The position numbers and the translations under genes are program-made. A DNA stretch of 7,113 bases from CAZHRJ01 sp964534765 (GTDB lineage: Bacteria > Lindowbacteria > 2-12-FULL-62-27): the NCBI GenBank assembly GCA_964534765.1, contig CAZHRJ010000146.1, positions 1 through 7,113 of the forward strand, written 5' to 3'. Shown here piece after piece: positions 1 to 5,511 of this stretch. Position 1 is the stretch's first letter, and every line of letters begins with the position of its first letter. The notes under the pieces were generated by a model. That model made no database searches, was not told where the DNA came from, and was given only the letters and a program-made list of their open reading frames with translations.

Positions 1-55
1 CTGATCAGAAACAGCGGACAGCCCGCGTCCGTTTGAAACCGCTCCACGCAAGTCT
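1..55 (-). pseudogene. SNF2-family helicase fragment (truncated duplicate)
   Basis: Read on the - strand, this segment encodes TCVERFQTDAGCPLFLI, part of the C-terminal helicase lobe of SNF2 ATPases. It matches 7020-7074 in the intact helicase gene at 54 of 55 bases; the one difference is C39 versus T7058 and is synonymous (CGG versus CGA, both Arg). The match stops at base 55, and the same frame meets a stop codon 9 bases further upstream in the gene (complement of 60-62), so the N-terminal side is missing. The rest of the C-terminal part would lie left of the window. It could be a real partial duplication or an effect of assembly at a contig edge; the sequence alone does not decide. Confidence 0.7.
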
Positions 56-66
56 GATCTCACACA

Positions 67-143
67 CGTGGGGACGGAGGGTGCAGGATTGCAGGATGCT
101 CAAGATACAATCCTGCACCCTCCGTAGCTATTTCCCCTATTTC
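67..143. repeat. 77-bp hairpin repeat, copy 1
   Basis: This 77-bp block is identical to 4786-4862, in the same orientation. Inside it, 74-91 and 108-125 are perfect 18-bp inverted repeats around a 16-nt loop, so single-stranded DNA or RNA would form a strong hairpin. There is no T-tract after the stem, so it is not a classical intrinsic terminator. The copy lies between the broken SNF2 fragment and the transposase remnant, starting 11 bases after the SNF2 match ends. A small non-autonomous mobile repeat (MITE or REP-like) is the most natural reading, but I do not recognise the family. Confidence 0.9.
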
Positions 144-145
144 TT

Positions 146-346
146 CGGCCCACCGTCATTGCCCGCAAGGTCAGCTTCGGTTCCCAATCGGAAAGGGGCG
201 CCAAGTCTCGCTCCGTCCTCATGACCATTCTCCACACCGCTCAAAAACGGCTGAAAAATAAATCAATCGAGGACTGGTTCAAAGAGGCCTTGGATCAAAT
301 CGCGGCCAATCCCAATATCAATCCCTACTCTCTCATCCCTCCATAA
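146..346 (+). pseudogene. IS66-like transposase, C-terminal remnant
   Basis: This frame encodes about 66 residues with no start codon of its own, beginning RPTVIARKVSFGSQSE and ending NPYSLIPP before TAA at 344-346. The pattern 'RP..IARK.SFGSQSE.G...RSVLMT.L.T' followed by 'AL..IA.NP..NPYSL' resembles the very C-terminus of IS66-family transposases, which catalyse cut-and-paste transposition of IS66 elements. Everything upstream is missing: the frame has a TAG at 125-127 inside the 77-bp repeat. The remnant begins 3 bases after the repeat ends, so insertion of the repeat or recombination at it probably removed the N-terminal part. No matching IS terminal inverted repeat is apparent. The family call is from memory of the motif. 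Confidence 0.65.
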
Positions 347-398
347 TCCCGCCGTTTACCCGATTCACTAACCGATTACTCCAGAATCCAGAAGAAGT

Positions 399-428
399 TT
401 GACCGCGCGGGGGGTGATGAAGTATTCT
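399..428 (+). promoter_or_regulatory. possible sigma70-type promoter for the five-gene operon
   Basis: TTGACC (399-404) and TATTCT (423-428) are separated by 18 bases; they match the -35 consensus at 5 of 6 positions and the -10 at 4 of 6. Transcription would start near 435, only a few bases before the ATG at 439. That would give a nearly leaderless mRNA, consistent with the lack of a clear Shine-Dalgarno sequence there. This is a weak call made by eye in GC-rich DNA. Confidence 0.25.
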
Positions 429-438
429 TGGGCCGAGC

Positions 439-1182
439 ATGGACTCAGCAACAGGCCTTCCACCGGCAGTTCAGGAAACGCTGGATTTGTTTGTCGAGAG
501 CGCCAAAGAAGGCTTTCAGGTCGACCTTCTGTCGATCGTCCTCTTCGGGTCGGCTGTCGAAGGCAGGCTGAGACCCACGTCCGATGTGAATGTCATGCTG
601 GTCTTGAGGCAGTTTGATCAGAAGCGCGTGAACCAGATCCGCGATTCGTATCGTATGGCGCATGCGGCCGTCCGGCTCAACGCCATGTTTATTCTGGAAT
701 CGGAAATCGACCTTGCCGCCGAATCGTTTGCCGTGAAATTCATGGACATCATGGATCGGCGCCGCATTTTGTACGGGGCAGATCCGTTCGCGAACCTGAC
801 TCTTCTGCCCGACGCGGTCAGACGGAGATTGAAGCAGGTGCTGATGAATCTCACGTTGCGTCTGCGGGAGCATTATGTTCTGACGAGCCTTCGCGAGGAA
901 CAACTGGCAACAGAGATCGCCGACGCAACCGGACCGATTCGCGCCGCCGCGGCGGCCATCCTGCATTTGGAAGGCCATCCGGCGCCGTCTCCCAAAGAAG
1001 CGCTGGAGCGGTGCGCCGCCGAGTTCACCGACCGCTCCTGGGCCGATGTGCTTCGCCATTTGACGGAGGCGCGAATGGAAGGACGTCTCCCGCCGGGCGT
1101 GGCGGGGCCGACCCTCTTCGCCCTGCTCGATTTGATCCGCCGCCTGCTCGATCGCGCCGAATCGCTCGCGACCGCTTCCTGA
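439..1182 (+). CDS. nucleotidyltransferase-like domain protein
   Basis: The 247-residue product has a pol-beta-type nucleotidyltransferase signature near its N-terminus: VLFGSAVEGRLRPTSDVNV, with Gly37-Ser38 and then Asp49-Val50-Asn51. The helical C-terminal region (about residues 125-245) fits the accessory helices of such proteins. Active members transfer NMP from an NTP to a protein, RNA or small molecule using two or three acidic residues in a D-x-D/E arrangement. Here the second acidic position is Asn51, so catalysis may be weak, altered or lost, unless the motif is normal for this subfamily; I cannot assign a substrate. ATG 439 is the first start that keeps the domain complete; no strong ribosome site precedes it. 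Its TGA shares one base with the ATG of the next gene, so it is probably the first gene of the operon. Confidence 0.72.
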   Translation: MDSATGLPPAVQETLDLFVESAKEGFQVDLLSIVLFGSAVEGRLRPTSDVNVMLVLRQFDQKRVNQIRDSYRMAHAAVRLNAMFILESEIDLAAESFAVKFMDIMDRRRILYGADPFANLTLLPDAVRRRLKQVLMNLTLRLREHYVLTSLREEQLATEIADATGPIRAAAAAILHLEGHPAPSPKEALERCAAEFTDRSWADVLRHLTEARMEGRLPPGVAGPTLFALLDLIRRLLDRAESLATAS

Positions 1183-2090
1183 TGATCGACCCCTTTGATT
1201 TGCGGGGGCCTGAATTTCTGCTCTTCTATCTCGTTTTCGGAACCGCAACAGTCCTGCTTCTGCGCATCATTTTCGCGCGGCGGGAGGACAGCCCCCAACG
1301 GACCGCGCACCGGCTGACCGATCCGTACGAAATCGCGTATCTCCGCGGCAGGGAAGGCGAAGCCATTCAGGTGACGGTATTTTCGCTTCTGGACCGGGGT
1401 TTGCTGAAAGTCGAAGGCAGTGGTACTTTCAATAATAAGATTCTGGTGACGGCAAATCCGGATGCGGTCAAGAAGGTCCACCGGCCGATCGAGAAAGCTG
1501 TCCTTGATAAGTTCATGACGGCGGCCGACGCCGATTCCATTTTTTCGGATTCCCAGGCAGGTAAGGCGTGCGACACCTATCGCGCGAGTCTTCAAAAATC
1601 GCGGCTTCTGGCCGGCGATGAGACATACAAGGATCGAAGGGGAGCGTTTTCTATTACGCTGCTTTGCCTTCTGGGTGTGGCCGGAGTGAAAATCGCCATC
1701 GCGTTATCGCGCGGCCGGACAAATATTGTCTTCTTGATTATTCTGGCCGGCGTTTTCTCGGCATGGATATTTACGGCGTGGCGAAAAAGGCGCACGGCCA
1801 TGGGCGATACCATTCTGAAAGATCTCAGGAATCTTTTTTCGGGGCTGAAGCGACGCGCAATGGACATCCGAAGCGGGGGAGCCACCAACGAAGCCGCCTT
1901 GCTTGCGGCTGTCTTCGGCCTCTCGTCAGTTCCGTTGTCCACGTTCCCGTTTGCCAGGAAGTTGTTTCAAAGGCGCGATCAAGCAAGCTCCTGCTCGTCA
2001 ACCTGGTCAACATCCTCGTGCGGAAGCTCAAGCTGCGGCGGCGGGGGCGGATGCGGAGGAGGCGGCGGCTGTGGCGGATGCGGCGGATGA
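1182..2090 (+). CDS. TIGR04222-type membrane protein with Cys/Gly-rich tail
   Basis: The product is 302 residues from the ATG at 1182, which overlaps the previous stop by one base; the frame is open further upstream (to 1011) but that part lies inside the nucleotidyltransferase gene. A membrane segment at about 12-31 is followed by DPYEIAYLRGREGEAIQ at 47-63, typical of the TIGR04222 domain. Two more hydrophobic segments lie at about 154-175 and 181-200. Basic clusters after the first and third segments (RR at 33-34, RKRR at 201-204) suggest that the soluble domain and the tail face the cytoplasm. The last 32 residues hold six Cys (271, 280, 285, 291, 297, 300) in a Ser/Gly-rich run. From memory, TIGR04222 proteins often end in such low-complexity Gly/Cys tails and lie beside DUF692 genes, as here. 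I infer that the tail is the substrate of the MNIO enzyme encoded next. Confidence 0.85.
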   Translation: MIDPFDLRGPEFLLFYLVFGTATVLLLRIIFARREDSPQRTAHRLTDPYEIAYLRGREGEAIQVTVFSLLDRGLLKVEGSGTFNNKILVTANPDAVKKVHRPIEKAVLDKFMTAADADSIFSDSQAGKACDTYRASLQKSRLLAGDETYKDRRGAFSITLLCLLGVAGVKIAIALSRGRTNIVFLIILAGVFSAWIFTAWRKRRTAMGDTILKDLRNLFSGLKRRAMDIRSGGATNEAALLAAVFGLSSVPLSTFPFARKLFQRRDQASSCSSTWSTSSCGSSSCGGGGGCGGGGGCGGCGG

Positions 2091-2097
2091 CGGCGCG

Positions 2098-2976
2098 ATG
2101 AAGGACCGAGTCGGTCTTGGGTGGCGCTCCGAGCTGGCGGCGTCCATCTTCAGCCATCTTGATGAAATTGACATACTCGAAGTCGTGGCCGACGATTATT
2201 TTCACGCGCCCCGCGAGCGCATCCGATCGATCCGGACACTTGCGGCGCAGATCCCTGTGTCCCTGCACGGTGTGTCGATGGGCCTGGCGTCGACTGTCCC
2301 GGTGGAACGCGCGCGGCTCGAATCGATGGCGCGGCTCGTCGACGCCGTTCAACCGGAATCCTGGTCGGAACATCTCGCGTTCGTCCGCGGCGGCGGCGTG
2401 GAAATCGGGCATCTTGCGGCGCCTCCAAGAACACGGCAGAGCTCCGAGGGCGCGCAGGAAAACATATACAGGGCGCAACGCACGGTCGGCATGCCGTCCA
2501 GTTTTGAAAATGTCGCGACGCTGATCCGGCCGCCCGCATCCACGATGGATGAGCCTGAATGGATGTCGGCCATCCTGACGGCCACCGGCGCGGGCCTGCT
2601 TCTCGATCTTCACAATCTCTACGCGAACGCCGTCAATTTCGGCGACGACCCTTGCGAGCTTCTCTTGCGCTGCCCGCTCGACCGGGTGAAAACCGTTCAT
2701 CTCAGCGGCGGCCGGTGGATCCGGGAACCGGCCGTTGACGAAACGCCTCCGGGGCGGCGGCTCCTCGATGACCATTTGCATGACGTGCCTTCACCGGTGT
2801 TTGACATGCTGGTGCTCCTGGCGCAACGCGTCGACCATCCGCTGACGGTTCTGCTCGAGAGGGATGGAGAATACCCGTCATTCGATCTTCTTCTGCAACA
2901 ACTCACTTTGGCGCGGCAGGCGCTGGCGGAAGGCCGGCGGAAGGCCCGAACGCAAACGGCGGCGCAGGCCACATGA
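2098..2976 (+). CDS. DUF692 / MNIO family enzyme (multinuclear non-heme iron oxidase)
   Basis: The 292-residue product has the DUF692 TIM-barrel pattern: GLGWRSELA near residue 6, HGVSMGL (His57), SEHLAF (His92), SFENVA (Glu137), LLLDLHNLYANAVNFG (Asp170, His172, Asn173), VHLSGG (His201), DDHLH (Asp225, His226) and LLERDG (Glu254). These correspond to the likely iron ligands, so the enzyme looks intact. Characterised members (MbnB, TglH, ChrH and bufferin enzymes) use a multi-iron centre and O2 to remodel Cys or nearby residues in ribosomally made peptides, usually with a small partner protein. The start at ATG 2098 is chosen because GLGW-type sequence normally lies near the N-terminus; the frame is open back to 1903 but is low-complexity shadow sequence of the upstream gene. 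The gene lies 7 nt after the Cys-tail protein and overlaps the next gene by 4 nt. Confidence 0.9.
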   Translation: MKDRVGLGWRSELAASIFSHLDEIDILEVVADDYFHAPRERIRSIRTLAAQIPVSLHGVSMGLASTVPVERARLESMARLVDAVQPESWSEHLAFVRGGGVEIGHLAAPPRTRQSSEGAQENIYRAQRTVGMPSSFENVATLIRPPASTMDEPEWMSAILTATGAGLLLDLHNLYANAVNFGDDPCELLLRCPLDRVKTVHLSGGRWIREPAVDETPPGRRLLDDHLHDVPSPVFDMLVLLAQRVDHPLTVLLERDGEYPSFDLLLQQLTLARQALAEGRRKARTQTAAQAT

Positions 2977-3200
2977 GTTCGCCCCACTTTGAGGAGTTTC
3001 TGGCGCGGCTCTACACCGATCAAGCGCTTCTGGAGCGGTTTCTGTCCGACCCGGCCGAAACATGCCGAGGCTTTGGCCTCAACGAGGCCGAATGCGAATC
3101 CATGCGGTCGATCGACATCACCGGGCTCAGAATGGCGGTCGCCAGCTTTAATCACAAGCGGGCCGCAAAATCTTCCCGCGTGCATCAACGGCCGGCATGA
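2973..3200 (+). CDS. small hypothetical protein, probable MNIO partner
   Basis: The 75-residue product starts at an ATG overlapping the MNIO stop (ATGA) and ends in another ATGA overlap with the next gene. Its sequence, FEEFLARLYTDQALLERFLSDP followed by a GLNEAE...ID...L segment, is predicted to be short amphipathic helices with a basic tail (HKRAAKSSR). It has two Cys (32 and 41). I recognise the 'LYTD..L.ERFL.DP....GL' style from small proteins or domains beside DUF692 enzymes, but cannot place it in a named family. Known MNIO systems use a partner (for example MbnC or TglI) that presents the substrate, and position and size fit that role. It could instead be a second substrate, although the Cys are few and not in a repeated tail. 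Confidence 0.75.
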   Translation: MSSPHFEEFLARLYTDQALLERFLSDPAETCRGFGLNEAECESMRSIDITGLRMAVASFNHKRAAKSSRVHQRPA

Positions 3201-4414
3201 CCGCCGCCAACCGCACCGCTGAAACCTACCGCCGCGAGTGGCGGCTTTTCATGGAAGAAATCTGCTGCAACCTGCTGCGGTTCTATCACGCCGAACAGGA
3301 CAATATCCCGCCGGAGCGCGTCAAGGTCAACCAGGAAGTTTCACTCGGCACAGACGGATCCTTTGCGGACATTTGCATCCGCGTGCCTGACCGGCCGGCA
3401 TACTATGTCGAAGTCAAACCCGATTACGCGCCGGAGGAACTGCTGTCAGTTCTCGTGCGAAAATATGGGCCGAATGCGCCGCTCGCCGAACCGATCTCGA
3501 AGGTTTTGCTTGTGGCGGGAACGGACGCCCGGCAGTCCAGGCCGGATATTGAAGACTGGCTGAAAGCCGCGCTGCGGCCGGGTCTGGCATTGGAGATTTG
3601 GGACGAATCAAAAATTCAGGCTGAAATCCGGGCGCGATTTCATTGCGACATCGCCACGCTTTCCGAAAAGAATATCCTTGAACTCAGGGCCGCGATCGAT
3701 CAGGCAAAGGGACGTCACGCGTTTGGCGAGACTTGGACCGGCGATCTACTCCAGTCGGCTCTCTTGTGGCACTTCGGCTTCTGGCGCCTCCGGGATATCC
3801 ATGAAAAAAGCGGCCGTGACGCGCGAGCCATCTGTCCGCCCGGAATGTACCGGGATGTGGCCGTCATCATGGCCGACCTCTGCTCCTTCTCCAGTTTTGT
3901 TCGCGACACCCGCGATGACGACGTGGTGCGGCAGTGCTTGACGTCGTTTTACTCGAAAGCGCGGTACGAAATTCTAAATACAGGCGGCATGATGTACCAG
4001 TTCGTGGGAGATGAAGTTATCGGTCTGTACGGCTTGCCCGACCAGTCGGCCGGATATGTAGAGGACGCACTGGAATGCGCCCGGCGCCTCCTTGAGATCG
4101 GGAATTCCATCTCGCACGAATGGCAGCGCCAGATCGACCGTGTTCAGCAAACCAAGGGCGTCCATGTCGGCACAGCCGTCGGCGATCTGCAGATCGTCTC
4201 GCTTCGGCCGTTCGGCCGCGCGCATCTCGGCGCCATCAGCGACTGCGTCAACATGGCCGCGCGTCTCCTGGCCGCCGCCGGCGCCAACGAAATCGTCGCC
4301 AGCAATTCCTTTTACAAGGGATTGACCAAATCGAAGCAATCGCGTTTTCAGGAATTGGAATCGATCGACGCGAAGAACGTCGGCAAGATCAAGGCGTGGA
4401 AGTCCACTCCGTAG
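3197..4414 (+). CDS. PD-(D/E)XK nuclease-like domain fused to class III nucleotide cyclase domain
   Basis: The 405-residue product has two parts. Residues about 10-170 contain DGSFADICIRV (Asp58) and YYVEVKPDY (Glu72, Lys74), the D...ExK signature and strand spacing of restriction-endonuclease-like folds. Residues about 218-390 are a class III adenylate/guanylate cyclase domain: VIMADLCSFSSF (metal Asp227), YQFVGDEVIGLYG (metal Asp272), and SDCVNMAARLL (base-contacting Asp349, transition-state Asn352 and Arg356). All core catalytic residues are present, but the usual base-selecting Lys is Gln268, so ATP, GTP or a pyrimidine NTP cannot be chosen from sequence. No membrane segment is evident. 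ATG 3197 overlaps the previous stop, making this the last gene of the operon. It may make a cyclic nucleotide signal, with the N-terminal domain acting as a DNA sensor or nuclease; this joint function is inference. Confidence 0.8.
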   Translation: MTAANRTAETYRREWRLFMEEICCNLLRFYHAEQDNIPPERVKVNQEVSLGTDGSFADICIRVPDRPAYYVEVKPDYAPEELLSVLVRKYGPNAPLAEPISKVLLVAGTDARQSRPDIEDWLKAALRPGLALEIWDESKIQAEIRARFHCDIATLSEKNILELRAAIDQAKGRHAFGETWTGDLLQSALLWHFGFWRLRDIHEKSGRDARAICPPGMYRDVAVIMADLCSFSSFVRDTRDDDVVRQCLTSFYSKARYEILNTGGMMYQFVGDEVIGLYGLPDQSAGYVEDALECARRLLEIGNSISHEWQRQIDRVQQTKGVHVGTAVGDLQIVSLRPFGRAHLGAISDCVNMAARLLAAAGANEIVASNSFYKGLTKSKQSRFQELESIDAKNVGKIKAWKSTP

Positions 4415-4435
4415 CCGACCTTTAAAGGGCGGCTA
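4412..4435. terminator. palindrome at operon end, possible terminator hairpin
   Basis: A 24-bp near-perfect palindrome begins at the cyclase stop codon: arms 4412-4423 and 4424-4435 pair with one mismatch, with no spacer between them. A second small hairpin follows (4446-4450 pairing with 4457-4461). Neither is followed by a T-tract, so this is at best a weak or factor-assisted terminator, or an mRNA-stabilising end; it could also be a protein-binding palindrome. Confidence 0.35.
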
Positions 4436-4570
4436 TGGGTAACCTGCCGCAATTTCGCGGCCTTTCGCGTGTTTCGTAGTTCGTCGTTATCTGACGATCG
4501 CGAGTTTGTCGACGAGTTTCTCTCCGCCGCCAGAACTTCCCCACGCCTCGAAGGAATAGGGTGGACAAAG

Positions 4571-4650
4571 CCCCCTCCCGGTTGAAACCGAAAAAATCGA
4601 AAAATATTTGAAAAAAGATGGGAGTCCCGGAGAATAAGACCGGGAGGGGG
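4571..4650. repeat. 12-bp perfect inverted repeat around a 56-nt A-rich loop
   Basis: CCCCCTCCCGGT (4571-4582) is exactly complementary to 4639-4650. The 56 bases between are A-rich and include runs of five or six A. It could be an RNA stem-loop, the ends of a small inserted element, or chance in a decayed region; there is only one copy in the window. Confidence 0.5.
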
Positions 4651-4785
4651 AAGACACACACAAATTTGAGAGCATACAACCATTTCGCCAACAGGAAATT
4701 CAAGATGTACCACTGGGCGTCGATTCAACAGGACGGTCGTGGCTCCGCCGCGGAGATTCCGACCTCGACGATCTTTCGCGAGACC

Positions 4786-4862
4786 CGTGGGGACGGAGGG
4801 TGCAGGATTGCAGGATGCTCAAGATACAATCCTGCACCCTCCGTAGCTATTTCCCCTATTTC
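4786..4862. repeat. 77-bp hairpin repeat, copy 2
   Basis: This block is identical over 77 bp to 67-143 and lies in the same orientation; identity ends sharply on both sides. The 18-bp stem arms are 4793-4810 and 4827-4844. It ends 53 bp before the BrnT-like toxin start and may therefore lie in the leader or promoter region of that module. Together with copy 1 it brackets the transposase remnant and the five-gene operon. Confidence 0.9.
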
Positions 4863-4915
4863 CCTAAAGCCCGACGCCTCGCCATCGGACGGCGACCGTG
4901 GTACGGTTCTGCCGG

Positions 4916-5212
4916 ATGAAGATCACGAAAATCATCTGGTCCGTCGAGGTTGTCGATAAAATTAAACAGAAACACAACGTCGAGCGACACGAGGTCGAGG
5001 ACGTCATTTTCGACACGACCGGTCGGACACGATTCTTTTTTGTTGAAAAAGGACATCGAAAAGGGGAAGATGTCTATACAGCGATGGGACGGACGGGGGC
5101 GGGCCGATATTTGATCGTGCCGTTTATCTACAAGCCGGATCAAGAGGCGGGGTTGATTCTTTCCGCCAGAGAGATGACCGAGACGGAGAAAAAGAGATAT
5201 GAGAAAAAGTAA
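4916..5212 (+). CDS. BrnT-like type II toxin
   Basis: The 98-residue product matches the BrnT/RelE-like toxin pattern: an N-terminal strand with Trp8, a helix with KHNVERHEVEDVIFD (19-33), EDVYTAMGRTGAGRYLIVPFIY (about 51-72), and LSAREMTETEKKRYEKK at the C-terminus, equivalent to the 'ISAR..T..E...Y' ending of BrnT proteins. BrnT toxins are small ribonucleases that block translation and are neutralised by a DNA-binding antitoxin. ATG 4916 gives the normal length; an in-frame GTG at 4898 would add six residues. No clear Shine-Dalgarno site is seen. The gene is first in its pair, as is usual for brnT, and overlaps the antitoxin gene by 14 nt. It lies just downstream of a 77-bp hairpin repeat. 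Confidence 0.82.
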   Translation: MKITKIIWSVEVVDKIKQKHNVERHEVEDVIFDTTGRTRFFFVEKGHRKGEDVYTAMGRTGAGRYLIVPFIYKPDQEAGLILSAREMTETEKKRYEKK

Positions 5213-5483
5213 AACGTCACTATCAAAAGCTAAAAGCTACGCGGAGATCGCCGAGTTTTGGGACACGCATGATCTGGCGGATTATTGGGACCAATTGAAG
5301 GAAGTGCATTTTGACGTGGACGTCAAATCCACGGTGACACTCTGTCAGCTTGATCGTGATCTCTGGAAGCAAATCAGCGGCGAAGCCCAGAAGCGGGGCG
5401 TACCCACCAACACCCTCGTCAATCTCTGGCTCAAAGAAAAAGTTTCCGGCGCCGCCAACGAGTCCCTCGCCAAGTCCGCTTGA
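5199..5483 (+). CDS. CopG-type (ribbon-helix-helix) antitoxin
   Basis: The 94-residue product carries SYAEIAEFWDTHDLADYW (13-30), the hallmark of CopG-family antitoxins paired with BrnT-like toxins. A ribbon-helix-helix region follows at about 46-81 (VTLCQLDRDLWKQI, then AQKRGVPTNTLVNLWLKEK). The N-terminal segment probably binds the toxin while the C-terminal part dimerises on operator DNA, so the protein should repress its own operon. The ATG at 5199 lies inside the toxin gene (14-nt overlap), with a GGAG about ten bases upstream as a plausible ribosome site. The small basic N-terminus and full-length C-terminus suggest that the gene is intact. Confidence 0.85.
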   Translation: MRKSKTSLSKAKSYAEIAEFWDTHDLADYWDQLKEVHFDVDVKSTVTLCQLDRDLWKQISGEAQKRGVPTNTLVNLWLKEKVSGAANESLAKSA

Positions 5484-5511
5484 AGCAAACAGGCTTTCGG
5501 CGCCATCGTAG

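Larger units (their letters stand above)
4415..4915. other. 501-nt intergenic region with repeats, no supported gene
   Basis: I see no gene family in any frame here. The stretch holds the operon-end palindrome, an inverted repeat at 4571-4650 with an A-rich loop, and copy 2 of the 77-bp hairpin repeat. Open frames on both strands run through these repeats and lack family motifs. The 4580-4720 part is more A-rich than its surroundings, which suggests imported or decayed sequence. Confidence 0.6.

Noticed and set aside
67..143. Intrinsic terminator
   Set aside because: The stem is strong but no T-tract follows on either strand, and the whole 77-bp unit, not just the stem, is conserved.
33..224. 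63-codon + strand frame through the first repeat
   Set aside because: It crosses the SNF2 fragment, the hairpin repeat and the transposase remnant in the wrong frame; no family motif.
1011..1181. N-terminal extension of the membrane protein
   Set aside because: The extension overlaps the nucleotidyltransferase gene and is Arg/Pro-rich; the ATG at 1182 overlaps the previous stop and starts just before the first membrane segment.
445..1248. 267-codon - strand frame opposite the nucleotidyltransferase gene
   Set aside because: It is antisense to a gene with a clear domain motif; its composition (Arg/Gln/Gly-rich, no motif) is typical of a GC-rich shadow.
1903..2097. 65-residue N-terminal extension of the MNIO
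   Set aside because: It is a shadow of the upstream Cys/Gly tail (Ala/Gly/Asp-rich); the DUF692 pattern begins right after ATG 2098.
1825..2781. 318-codon - strand frame opposite the MNIO gene
   Set aside because: Antisense to an intact DUF692 gene, Arg-rich and without domain motifs.
67..4862. CRISPR array
   Set aside because: The 77-bp repeat occurs only twice and the copies are more than 4.6 kb apart; there are no regularly spaced repeats and no cas genes.
4618..4959. 113-codon + strand frame across copy 2 of the repeat
   Set aside because: It begins inside the inverted repeat, reads through the hairpin repeat and overlaps the BrnT-like gene in another frame; no motif.
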